Below are positions 35,275 to 43,445 of a DNA stretch of 64,000 nucleotides, one piece after another. Each line of letters opens with the position of its first letter. The stretch's first letter is position 1. Position numbers and translations under genes: made by a program. The notes under the pieces are model-generated. The model was given only the letters and a program-made list of their open reading frames with translations. It made no database searches and was not told the DNA's origin. Origin of the DNA: Agitococcus sp. (GTDB lineage Bacteria > Pseudomonadota > Gammaproteobacteria > Pseudomonadales > Moraxellaceae); contig JAUSLJ010000018.1 in NCBI GenBank assembly GCA_030646715.1, positions 1 through 64,000 of the forward strand, read 5' to 3'.

Positions 35275-36789
35275 CTACAATGTTGGCGGATTCAATGCTG
35301 CCCTCATTTCCAACTTAAACTTCCAAGAAATCAATACCACTGTCGGATATTGATTCGGCTGCAAGCTCAAACGGGCATCACCCCAAACCGCTAAGTTATC
35401 CAGTAATTGTGGTAATAACCGCCGTTCCACTTCATAAGACTGGCTGTTTTGTAATTGGGGATGTTGATAAATACTCATCGCTATCAACGTAAAATCACGC
35501 GACCATTGCCATGCGCTGAGTTCGCGTAAAGCCGTTGCTAATACTGTTAGTTGCTCGGTGGAGTTTTTCGCTTTTTTAAGCGCATTTAATAGCCATTGTT
35601 CACGGATAGTTGGACTTAGTGCATTCTGTAAATCGACTCGGCGCAGGGCGATTTTATTGCTGTCAACGGTTAATAATGCCTGTAACCACGTTTGCTGTTG
35701 TTGACGAATAGCAGCAATAGTTAAACCTGCAATTAACGCTTCTTCCCATTCAGTTTTAAGTATTTGTGTGACGAAACTCTGTGCATCTATCCCGTAATGT
35801 TGATTCAACCAATCCAAAGAGACAAAAGAAATAATATCGCGTAACCATTGCGCTTTTGCACCTAAGCCTTGCACCGTGGCGGCCTTGGCATTAAAACCAT
35901 CGCGCTCTAGTTCAGGACTGATACTTTCTAAGGGAACAACATCTAAGGACTTACGGACGATGCCTGTTTTTAACAACAGTATTTGGCTTAATTGCTGTTG
36001 CATCCGTTGCACAAATAACGATTCGGGCAAACGCGCTAATAAATCAATCGCCACTTCTTTAACGACTTTGCTGCGGTCATCCAAACAGCTTTCTAAAAAA
36101 TCATGGTCGGACATCGACAAATGGATACTGAGTTTTTCTAACAATAGTTTGCGAACATTCGCGCTTTCGTTTGGCCAAATGGTCATGACAACCGCTAATG
36201 CAGGTTCAGGTTGTTCAAGCCGTAACCGTTCAAATAACACCTCTCGACAGGCTAAAGAAGCCGTTTGCCAATAGCTGTCTAGTTCCGAGCTGTTTAAGTC
36301 AAATTGTGCGGCCACTAACCATGCCCAATCGGGGTTTTGTTGTCCTAACCATGCACCCCGTTTACCCGCAATTTGACCAATCGCTAAGCGCCATTTTTTA
36401 TTGTTTTCAGCGAGGCGTAAAAAAGCGGGCAATAAGGTGCGCGGTAAAATGGCATTTTCGGCGGCTACTAAATTTAACCAATCTTCAAGATAAACTTGGC
36501 CTTCATTCGTCAATATAAACTGAGCGTGCTTCTGTGCAGCAGGTGAGATATAAGCCTGTGTTTCGACTTTGGCGGTGGTGGCGGCGGCCAAACTTGTTGA
36601 TTGTTGCCCTGCGCGTTGATAAACCGCCATTAACGCTAATTGTGACAATAACAAGGGATTATCTTGGGGTAATTGTTTGGCAACCGCTTGCAGTTCTGTC
36701 GTTGGCCATTGGCTAATTGCAGATGATTTTTGACTGCCTAATAAAGCGGCGACTTCACATTCCCGCCACGCGTTTTTGCTACTGCTCAT
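35275..36789 (-). CDS. DUF5691 family protein of the SWIM/DUF5691/MoxR/DUF5682/VWA system
   Basis: This 504-residue soluble, Leu-rich, all-helical protein matches DUF5691. HEAT-like repeats seem likely from the regular helix pairs (for example LLLEKLSIHL followed by DDRSKVVKEVAIDLLARLP). The function is unknown. The start at 36789 is fixed by an ATGA overlap with the stop of the SWIM gene, so the two are translationally coupled. In other genomes this pair sits next to the MoxR ATPase, DUF5682 and VWA genes; here those are about 26 kb away. The C-terminal end overlaps a repeat, and the last residues may be altered by it. Confidence 0.85.
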   Translation of the reverse strand: MSSSKNAWRECEVAALLGSQKSSAISQWPTTELQAVAKQLPQDNPLLLSQLALMAVYQRAGQQSTSLAAATTAKVETQAYISPAAQKHAQFILTNEGQVYLEDWLNLVAAENAILPRTLLPAFLRLAENNKKWRLAIGQIAGKRGAWLGQQNPDWAWLVAAQFDLNSSELDSYWQTASLACREVLFERLRLEQPEPALAVVMTIWPNESANVRKLLLEKLSIHLSMSDHDFLESCLDDRSKVVKEVAIDLLARLPESLFVQRMQQQLSQILLLKTGIVRKSLDVVPLESISPELERDGFNAKAATVQGLGAKAQWLRDIISFVSLDWLNQHYGIDAQSFVTQILKTEWEEALIAGLTIAAIRQQQQTWLQALLTVDSNKIALRRVDLQNALSPTIREQWLLNALKKAKNSTEQLTVLATALRELSAWQWSRDFTLIAMSIYQHPQLQNSQSYEVERRLLPQLLDNLAVWGDARLSLQPNQYPTVVLISWKFKLEMRAALNPPTL

Positions 36790-38123
36790 AAGGCTAATAC
36801 CTCTTGTCCTTGCCATGCACTTAACGCCGAGAGCTGTTGGCCGTCCCATTCACCAAAAACAGTGACAGGATTACCGCCCGATAATGCTAATAACGGCCAA
36901 ATTTCACCTTGAACAATGAAGGGGATCGCTTGGTTTTGGCTGTCACGTAACCACCATTGTCCGTGTTCGTGTTGAGGGACAACGTCATTTAATAGCCAAG
37001 GTAATAAGGTGAGAAAGGGATTTTTGGCTAAGGCTTCGGATTGTTGTTGTAGTGCTTCAGCGATAGTGGCAAAGCCGACATGAGGTAATTGTTCGACGCG
37101 CTTAAATAGCGATTGTTCTTTAATAATCATTCGTTGAGGCCATGCACTTGGATACCAAGCGACAACAGCTGTACCCATCACGCCTAAGGAATAAGCAGGG
37201 GGAAGGCTTTGAAAACCCGCAGCAAACACTAAACTAAGCGCGGGTTTTTGGCTATTCATGCCCCATAACCATTGCCGCCGATAACGCACATTATTATCGG
37301 TTTCTAGATCTTTATGGCCTAATACTAGCCAATCTTCGGCAGGGCTGGCGTTGGCTAGGACCTGTTCTTGAGGTGTGTTCCAACCAATTAAAGTACGAAT
37401 ATCGGCTTGCAGTGGCTCGGGTAGCGTAGCGAGTTTGCTATAGGCAGAAAGCAATAATTGAATACGTCCCACTTGTGCAGCCGCAAGCTGTTGCCAATCT
37501 CGATGCGCTAAAGCACTTTGTAAGGTATCAACCATGGTCGCTAACCCCGTTGCTTGAGCATCAACAAGGCGTTGTTGCATTCGCTGAAAGTGGTTATGGC
37601 CTAGGTTTTTAGCATGCGCTAAACCACTACGTATTAAATCATTGAGCCATAATTGAAGTTCGGTAATCCCTGCTTCAACCTTTTTTTCGCGTGCTGCACT
37701 GCGTTTGGCTTGTGCCACTTCATCGACGACTTTGGTAGGTTGTGCCGCTTTTTCGGCTTTTTTTGCCGCCGCGTCGCTCTGTTTGGTCAGATGTTTATCA
37801 ACCCAAGCAGGTATTTCATGGGTTGCGGTAAAAGCAGTGCAGGTATTGGCATAACAGACTAACAAAGCAATCCCATGTTTACAGGGTTTTTTAAAGCTCG
37901 GACAGTCACAGGCGAAGTTAAACGGTTCGGACAAAATAATTGATGCTTGATACAGACTACTACCGCGAATCTCACCCCAAATCAGCGTTTTGCCTTCGGA
38001 GGTCGCGTGTTGTTGTAAGCTTTGCCAATGATTGATAGCCGCGAGTTTTTTCGCGGCTTTCACAGAGCTGTCGTCGGGTGCGTATTGCAAAGCTTGCTCT
38101 GGGCTAATCTGTGGTATGTCCAC
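36786..38123 (-). CDS. SWIM zinc-finger family protein
   Basis: This protein of about 445 residues has a SWIM zinc finger near residue 75 (CDCPSFKKPCKHG; C-x-C...C-x-H), followed by a Lys/Ala-rich helical linker (about 110-155) and a long C-terminal region. SWIM domains bind DNA or protein partners. The GTG at 38123 is chosen as start because AGGAC lies 8 bases upstream and family members begin here; a longer frame reaches 38189. The sequence just before the start (GGACTTACGCG) equals one end of the MITE-like repeat. It is the first gene of the pair with DUF5691. Confidence 0.83.
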   Translation of the reverse strand: MDIPQISPEQALQYAPDDSSVKAAKKLAAINHWQSLQQHATSEGKTLIWGEIRGSSLYQASIILSEPFNFACDCPSFKKPCKHGIALLVCYANTCTAFTATHEIPAWVDKHLTKQSDAAAKKAEKAAQPTKVVDEVAQAKRSAAREKKVEAGITELQLWLNDLIRSGLAHAKNLGHNHFQRMQQRLVDAQATGLATMVDTLQSALAHRDWQQLAAAQVGRIQLLLSAYSKLATLPEPLQADIRTLIGWNTPQEQVLANASPAEDWLVLGHKDLETDNNVRYRRQWLWGMNSQKPALSLVFAAGFQSLPPAYSLGVMGTAVVAWYPSAWPQRMIIKEQSLFKRVEQLPHVGFATIAEALQQQSEALAKNPFLTLLPWLLNDVVPQHEHGQWWLRDSQNQAIPFIVQGEIWPLLALSGGNPVTVFGEWDGQQLSALSAWQGQEVLAL

Positions 38124-38264
38124 CGCGTAAGTCCTGTAATGTATTGTAGGTTTGACTTGATTTATAGGGCAAACGATAGCATAAAACAAAGTAAGCTAAT
38201 GCGTGTAGATACGCGTTGAGCGACATACTCTGTCGCAATTCATGGTTTTTGAGAGGTAATAAAG

Positions 38265-38462
38265 ATGAGCAGCAAAAGACTATCCCGTTCTCGTCAACAC
38301 AATATCATTGCTGGCGTCATGGGTGGCATCGCCGATTATTTGGGCTGGAGTCCATTCAAAGTCCGTTTATTATTCGTCATTGTCTCGTGCGCGAGTGTTG
38401 CTGTACCAGGAATTCTCGTGTATTTGATTTTGTGGTTTTTAATGCCTATGGCCGAAGAGTAA
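38265..38462 (+). CDS. PspC domain protein
   Basis: This 65-residue protein consists almost wholly of a PspC domain: IIAGVMGGIADYLGWSPFKVR, then one membrane helix (VRLLFVIVSCA to LMPM). PspC proteins help respond to inner-membrane stress. GAGG lies just before the ATG at 38265. It lacks the Psp neighbours (PspA, PspB), as is common for short free-standing PspC proteins. The next gene starts 8 bases after its stop. Confidence 0.88.
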   Translation: MSSKRLSRSRQHNIIAGVMGGIADYLGWSPFKVRLLFVIVSCASVAVPGILVYLILWFLMPMAEE

Positions 38463-38470
38463 ACGATTTA

Positions 38471-39421
38471 ATGAAAACTTTAAGTACCTTATGTTTGCTG
38501 TCGGTGTCGATGTTGAGCTACGCCGATGCCAGTTTTAACGAAGTGCGTGATGTTATTTTTACGCCACCTTCGCACGCGCTCAATGCCATTGAAGAACAAG
38601 AAATGGCGGTTTATCAAAACAATCAATTGCCTCATTATGAAGTGAAAGTCGCTAATTTTTTTAAAGATGGACTGAATTTACTTAAACAAGATGCCGAACG
38701 CACCTTATCGGAAAAAAATGACTATTACCCGCGTCTAGAAAAGCATCTGCACAGCAATGGTATTTGTCTGACGGGTAATTGGCAAATCACGGCCGATACG
38801 CCCTACAGTGGTTATTTTAAAAAAGGTAGCCAAGCCTTATTTATTGGCCGTGCCTCGACCGCGCTCACCGAAACGGAACAAGGTGAACCACGCGCCTTTG
38901 GTTTTGCAGGTAAATTATTCCCCACGTTAAAACCCACACAAAAAGTGCCAACCGCCAATTTTTTTACCGTTGATGTCTTGGCGGGTACAGACCGTGACCA
39001 TTATTTAGATGTAAAAATGACTAACGAGCCAAAAACAGGTTTTCGCTTCGGCGTTATTCCCCTTGCGTTTCAAGTTGGGCGCGTGTTTCGCAATGCCGAC
39101 GACAATCCGGGTTATCGACCTGTCAATAACATCGCCGCATTGGGTGTAAAAGCAGGGGAAACCGTCAAAGCCCCGCGTTTCCTGATGGTGCAAGCTATGC
39201 CAAAAACACCTCGCAACGACAGTAAAGATTTTAGAGATGAGTTGAATATCGAAAAGCAACATTTGCCGATGTTAGCGATGCAAATTTTTGTTTCCGACAG
39301 CTCAGGAGACCAAGATAGCAAGGACTGGAAAGCGATTGGTCAAATCTCATTAACTGAAAGTAAAGTATCTTATGGCTGTGACCGTCAACTGCATTTTGCT
39401 CATCCGAAAATTAAGAAATAA
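38471..39421 (+). CDS. Periplasmic catalase-like protein
   Basis: This 316-residue protein has a signal peptide (about 1-20). The region from LEKHLHSNGICLTG to GRASTALTETEQGEPRAFGFAGKLFP follows the catalase core: His in LHSNG occupies the place of the distal haem His, and the Arg-x-F-x-x-K pattern is present. Typical catalases are over 450 residues, so this is a compact catalase-fold protein of unproved activity. The reading frame is open far upstream, but the start at 38471 is right because of the signal peptide. It is 8 bases after PspC. Confidence 0.65.
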   Translation: MKTLSTLCLLSVSMLSYADASFNEVRDVIFTPPSHALNAIEEQEMAVYQNNQLPHYEVKVANFFKDGLNLLKQDAERTLSEKNDYYPRLEKHLHSNGICLTGNWQITADTPYSGYFKKGSQALFIGRASTALTETEQGEPRAFGFAGKLFPTLKPTQKVPTANFFTVDVLAGTDRDHYLDVKMTNEPKTGFRFGVIPLAFQVGRVFRNADDNPGYRPVNNIAALGVKAGETVKAPRFLMVQAMPKTPRNDSKDFRDELNIEKQHLPMLAMQIFVSDSSGDQDSKDWKAIGQISLTESKVSYGCDRQLHFAHPKIKK

Positions 39422-39426
39422 AGAGG

Positions 39427-40311
39427 ATGATACTGTCCCCTTGGCAAACCTATCATCAGCCCCATGTCCGTAACTTGGCATGGGTTTTATCCTCACCTGC
39501 ATTATTATCGTACCTACCTAATTTTCATCAACCTTTAACAGTTTTAGATGATCATTTTTGGCAACAGCACTATCAAGCCTATATCCCCAAACTTCAAGCC
39601 TTAGACCTTAATCCACAACCCATTAACGACTTTTTGGCACATAATAAAAACCATCGTCTAGGCTATTATTTTGAGTATTTATTACTGTTTTGGCTGCTAG
39701 ATAAAGACTTTCATCCCTTTGAATTAATTAAACATCGCGCGACGTTATTTGAAGGAAAAACCACCATTGGTGAGTTAGATTTTCTTATTAAAAATCTAGA
39801 AACGGGCAAAATTGAACATTGGGAAGTCGCGATTAAATTTTATCTTGGTCATCCCCCGTTAACCGATGCATTATGTTGGTTAGGAGCAAATGATAACGAC
39901 TCTTTTGGCCGAAAACTGGAGCATCTTGCCCAAAAACAGTTCCGTTATGCGTGTTATAAAGATTATGAAATAGAGCAGCGTTGTTTAGTCTTAAAAGGCC
40001 GATTGTTTTATCCGAGTAGTGATAAAACCTTGTTAAAAGCGGCTTATGGCGAAACCTTAGATTGTCTCTCGGCACAACATTTACAAGGCAACTGGTGGCG
40101 GTGGGATGAATTTGTTCACAGTCCAGAATCGGCTCAATTAAACTGGCGGCACGTTGACCGTGATGAATGGTTAGCTGATCAGCAAATTAATAAATGCTTA
40201 CCTTTAGTTTCGGTGCGTCAATTACCGCCATTAGCAACGACTCGTGCCGAGTTGTTTATTGGCTTTGATGAAAATGAGCAAGAACAAGCAAGGTGTTTTG
40301 TTCGGCCTTAA
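39427..40311 (+). CDS. DUF1853 family protein
   Basis: This 294-residue cytoplasmic protein matches DUF1853, known in gammaproteobacteria. The block GELDFLI ... HWEVAIKFYL (about 117-140) has the D-(x)n-E-x-K pattern of the PD-(D/E)XK nuclease fold, and similar patterns have been used to place this family there; activity is unproved. It begins 5 bases after the catalase-like gene, so the PspC, catalase-like and DUF1853 genes may form one operon. Confidence 0.8.
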   Translation: MILSPWQTYHQPHVRNLAWVLSSPALLSYLPNFHQPLTVLDDHFWQQHYQAYIPKLQALDLNPQPINDFLAHNKNHRLGYYFEYLLLFWLLDKDFHPFELIKHRATLFEGKTTIGELDFLIKNLETGKIEHWEVAIKFYLGHPPLTDALCWLGANDNDSFGRKLEHLAQKQFRYACYKDYEIEQRCLVLKGRLFYPSSDKTLLKAAYGETLDCLSAQHLQGNWWRWDEFVHSPESAQLNWRHVDRDEWLADQQINKCLPLVSVRQLPPLATTRAELFIGFDENEQEQARCFVRP

Positions 40312-40488
40312 TATCATTCCTTCATTTTATGACTGTCGGTCATTCATATTTTGACGCATCCATATTGTTTGTTATTTTCTATTTTGATTATCTATCTGAT
40401 TTAAAAGGCTTTTATTTTATTATACATGCTGGCACACGCCTTGCTATTTAGTTTTTACCTTAATAACTAAAACCGCAAGGATTCCGCC

Positions 40489-41127
40489 ATGATGTTATCA
40501 ATCCAAAAACTTTCTGCTATTGCCGCTATTGCTTATGTACTCACAAGCGCAGGGTGCAGCAGCGCACCGACTAGCAAAAGCATCGTCAAAGAACAATTAC
40601 ACATCGAAAAACAACGCCGCGAAGTCGCGCAACAACAAGCCGAAAAAACCATAGACGCTATGCCTTCGTGGGCAGCAAATGTGCCTCGCCCTGACGGAAC
40701 AGGTGTTTATGCACTCGGTATAGCCGAAAGTGACAAAGTTCAAATCGCGTTGAAAAAGGCGCAACTCCAAGCGGAATATGGACTCGCTAAACTCTACAAC
40801 CAAGAATTATCAGGTAGCGAACAAGCGATGCAGCAAGATGCAGGCGCGAGTTCTTCCAGCAATTATCAAAGTCTGATTCAGTCCTTAGTCAATTATGTCT
40901 CGGTGGTGGGTTTTGAAGTCGTTAAGCAGGATGTTAAAGCCGTTAATGGCGAGTTTCAGGCGTATATCTTGCTCAAATTACCGTATGCCGAATTCAACAA
41001 AGCCTTACAAAGTAAAAGAAACCAAGCGCAAACCGTGGAAATGAAGCAGGCATTTACCGAGTTAGAGCAACGCTTGCAACGACGTCAATATCAAAAACAA
41101 GCGCAAGCGGCTATTTCTATTCAATAA
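40489..41127 (+). CDS. LPP20-type lipoprotein
   Basis: This 212-residue protein has a lipoprotein signal (TSAGCSS, Cys near 23). The mature part, with WAANVPRPDGTGVYALGIAESD and a long region of helix and sheet ending in ILLKLPYAEFNKAL, resembles the LPP20/FlgO-P-T fold, a small periplasmic domain. AAGGA lies upstream of the ATG at 40489. The gene is followed, 18 bases after its stop, by a larger exported protein with related features, so the two may act together. Confidence 0.75.
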   Translation: MMLSIQKLSAIAAIAYVLTSAGCSSAPTSKSIVKEQLHIEKQRREVAQQQAEKTIDAMPSWAANVPRPDGTGVYALGIAESDKVQIALKKAQLQAEYGLAKLYNQELSGSEQAMQQDAGASSSSNYQSLIQSLVNYVSVVGFEVVKQDVKAVNGEFQAYILLKLPYAEFNKALQSKRNQAQTVEMKQAFTELEQRLQRRQYQKQAQAAISIQ

Positions 41128-41145
41128 TCATTAGGTCAACACCCA

Positions 41146-42450
41146 ATGAATACTCACTTAACATGGGGCATTTGTGCTTGGCTTTGTGTGTTGGCAACAC
41201 AAAGCTGGGCTTGGTCGAAGGATTATCAAACTCAATATGTGTTGGGTGATAATGACAGTCGGCTCAGTGCCAAGCAAAATGCTTTAGCACAAATACAATT
41301 ACAAGCAGCGCAAGAAGCAGGAACATATATTCAAGGTAGTACCCGCCTCGTCAATGACCAATTAGAAGAGCAGATTCATCAAGAAAGCGCGGCAGTTGTC
41401 ACGTTGACGGTGTTATCGGAACGCTTTGAGTTGGCAACAAATGGCCAGCAAAAATTATACTTAGCAGCAAAAGCCAATGTTGATGAATCTATTCTGCAAC
41501 AACGAGTGCGTGCCTTACAACTGCAAGCATTTAAAGCAGAGGAAATGCAAAAAATAGTGCAGGATAACGGTCAAATGCGTCAGCAATTAGAAGCGATTGT
41601 GCAGCAACGGCAAAGCCAACAGCCGCTATTGTCGGTGATTGAGGCGCAGCAAAAAAAGTTAGCAGAGGATAATCAAAGACTCCGCGAGCAGTTACAAACT
41701 TTAGCACAACAACGCATTGTTTCAACTGCAAATACGCCAGTTACTACAGTCGTAAATTCACCTACTCCTACTGCTGATAATATCGAATTATGGCTTGGTG
41801 GGTTGTTTCAACAATGGCAACAAACATCGATTCAAACTAAGGTAGTCGCTAAACAACCCAGTAGTGATGGCCAGTTTTATGATGTAGCGGTGCAAGTTGA
41901 TTGGCAATTAAGTTTAGCGGCTGGTGGTCCATTGGCCGAACTGTGTCAGCGTTGGACGTGTGAGTTGGGTTATGCCTATAAATCGTCGTTTAATGATGCC
42001 AATTTAACGCTACTGCATCAGAAATTGTTTAGACCTTTGAGTCGTTTGGCACACATGGATGATAAATATGTTAATCACTGGCAGTTATTGACGGTACAGG
42101 CTTACCCTCCGAGTAGTTTAAGCGCGAGTGAGCAGCAAAATATGGCTCAATTTTTTACTCATCATCGGTTATCGGTGAGTGCTACGGTGGCTTCTCAATT
42201 AATTGAGCTGCCGTTAGTGCAATACGATGCCGAGCAGGGGGCGTTGATTATTCGTATCAAAGGCGCGATGAGTTCCGCCAATACCTCCGCCTACGATAGT
42301 ACAACACGCACAGGGAGTTTTATCTGTGCGATGGCCTATAGCAAACGGCCTTGCGTGGGCGCTGAGTTATCACAGTTGGTATTGCGTAAGATACGGGTAG
42401 ATGCGCTGCAACAGCCATTGGCGTTGAAAGGGACAGTGGTAGCTTTTTAA
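41146..42450 (+). CDS. Exported protein with coiled coil, possible partner of the LPP20-type lipoprotein
   Basis: This 434-residue protein has a signal peptide (ending near SWA, residue 22). Residues 25-130 (SAKQNALAQIQLQAAQEAG) resemble the FlgT-N/LPP20-like exported domain. A Gln-rich coiled coil follows (about 130-190), then a globular region ending at about 434. I do not recognise the C-terminal domain. Its stop overlaps by 4 bases with the stop of the convergent methyltransferase gene. Its place after the LPP20-like lipoprotein points to a cell-envelope role. Confidence 0.6.
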   Translation: MNTHLTWGICAWLCVLATQSWAWSKDYQTQYVLGDNDSRLSAKQNALAQIQLQAAQEAGTYIQGSTRLVNDQLEEQIHQESAAVVTLTVLSERFELATNGQQKLYLAAKANVDESILQQRVRALQLQAFKAEEMQKIVQDNGQMRQQLEAIVQQRQSQQPLLSVIEAQQKKLAEDNQRLREQLQTLAQQRIVSTANTPVTTVVNSPTPTADNIELWLGGLFQQWQQTSIQTKVVAKQPSSDGQFYDVAVQVDWQLSLAAGGPLAELCQRWTCELGYAYKSSFNDANLTLLHQKLFRPLSRLAHMDDKYVNHWQLLTVQAYPPSSLSASEQQNMAQFFTHHRLSVSATVASQLIELPLVQYDAEQGALIIRIKGAMSSANTSAYDSTTRTGSFICAMAYSKRPCVGAELSQLVLRKIRVDALQQPLALKGTVVAF

Positions 42451-43214
42451 TCAATGTGGGGCTTTTGACCCACCATAATCACGTTATAACTGTTGCCATC
42501 CCATTCTTTGAGCATGGTGTAATCGCGCTCTAAAATCGTCACATTAAAACCAGCTCTACTCATTAAGGTTTGCATCTGTGCGATGGTGATGGCGGTCATC
42601 GGGTGATAATCCTGCCAATTCTGTACATTCAAAGCCTCTTCACGTTGAATAGCGACTTGTAACTCCATGCTTTCGCCTCTGCCGCTATAACGCCAGCCTG
42701 AACGAAAGGTAAACTTTGCTTTGTCTTGCTCCAGTTGAGTGACTACATCACGCTCGGCAATGCCATTTTTATCGACCATATCAAAAATCAAAACACCGCC
42801 CGACTTCAATGCCGAAAATGCACGTTGCAGCGTTTCGCTTAATGCAGAAATGGGATGACTGTAGTGTATTGAATACAAAAAACAGCTAATCAAATCAAAA
42901 CGCGCATCAACATCAAAAGAAGCAAGGTCACATAACATCAAGGCCGCAGACGGGCAGCGTAGAGCCGTGGCATCAAGCATGTGTTGGCTGTTATCTAGCC
43001 CTGTCACGCTAAAACCTTTTTTGTGCATGAGGCTCAGGTGTTGACCTGTTCCACAAGCGAGGTCAAGGTAATGGTTGCCATCGGATTCGGCAAAACAATC
43101 AAAAGCTCGTTTGGTGAAGTCGCATTGCTCGGCATAGTTTACGTCGTGACAAAAGCCGTCGTAGTAGTGCGAAAGGTCAGCGTAAAGATTGCCTGTTTGG
43201 GCTACGTTTTGCAT
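42447..43214 (-). CDS. SAM-dependent methyltransferase (class I)
   Basis: This 255-residue protein has the Rossmann-type SAM-binding core: LDLACGTGQHL (motif I, about 49-59), TGLDNSQHML (motif II) and VLIFDMVDK (motif post-I/III). The overall order fits small class I methyltransferases of the Methyltransf_25 type. The acceptor is unknown. It is divergent from the SQR gene, with 231 bases between. Confidence 0.85.
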   Translation of the reverse strand: MQNVAQTGNLYADLSHYYDGFCHDVNYAEQCDFTKRAFDCFAESDGNHYLDLACGTGQHLSLMHKKGFSVTGLDNSQHMLDATALRCPSAALMLCDLASFDVDARFDLISCFLYSIHYSHPISALSETLQRAFSALKSGGVLIFDMVDKNGIAERDVVTQLEQDKAKFTFRSGWRYSGRGESMELQVAIQREEALNVQNWQDYHPMTAITIAQMQTLMSRAGFNVTILERDYTMLKEWDGNSYNVIMVGQKPHID

Positions 43215-43369
43215 ATTTTAACCGATGTGTGAGTGCTAATAAATGATTGGCGGAGGCAAGTTTCTCGTAAAAATACGCTCAGAGGAAGTGAAAGCAAGAC
43301 AGTATCTATGCTTGCTTATCAATGTTCAATAGAGCCTATTATGTGTTGTTATTTTTGCTTAGATTTTGA

Positions 43370-43401
43370 CTTGATACTATACCCATCCGAGTATAGTATC
43401 A
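43370..43401. promoter_or_regulatory. Perfect 12-bp inverted repeat upstream of SQR (putative operator/promoter)
   Basis: Two perfect 12-base arms, TTGATACTATAC and GTATAGTATCAA, are separated by 8 bases and lie 44 bases before the SQR start. They overlap promoter-like boxes: TTGACT at 43365-43370 or TTGATA at 43370, and TATAGT at 43391. A length of 32 bases with an 8-base spacer fits a dimeric repressor site. Sulfide-responsive ArsR-family proteins (BigR/SqrR) and sigma-54-type regulators are known controllers of sqr genes, but no regulator gene is in this window. Confidence 0.75.
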
Positions 43402-43445
43402 AAAGAGATGGTGATCTAAATAAATATAACTAAGAGGGTAGGCTA

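Noticed and set aside
38216-38470. An 85-codon extension of the catalase-like protein
   Set aside because: It runs through the PspC gene in another frame, whereas the start at 38471 yields a clear signal peptide.
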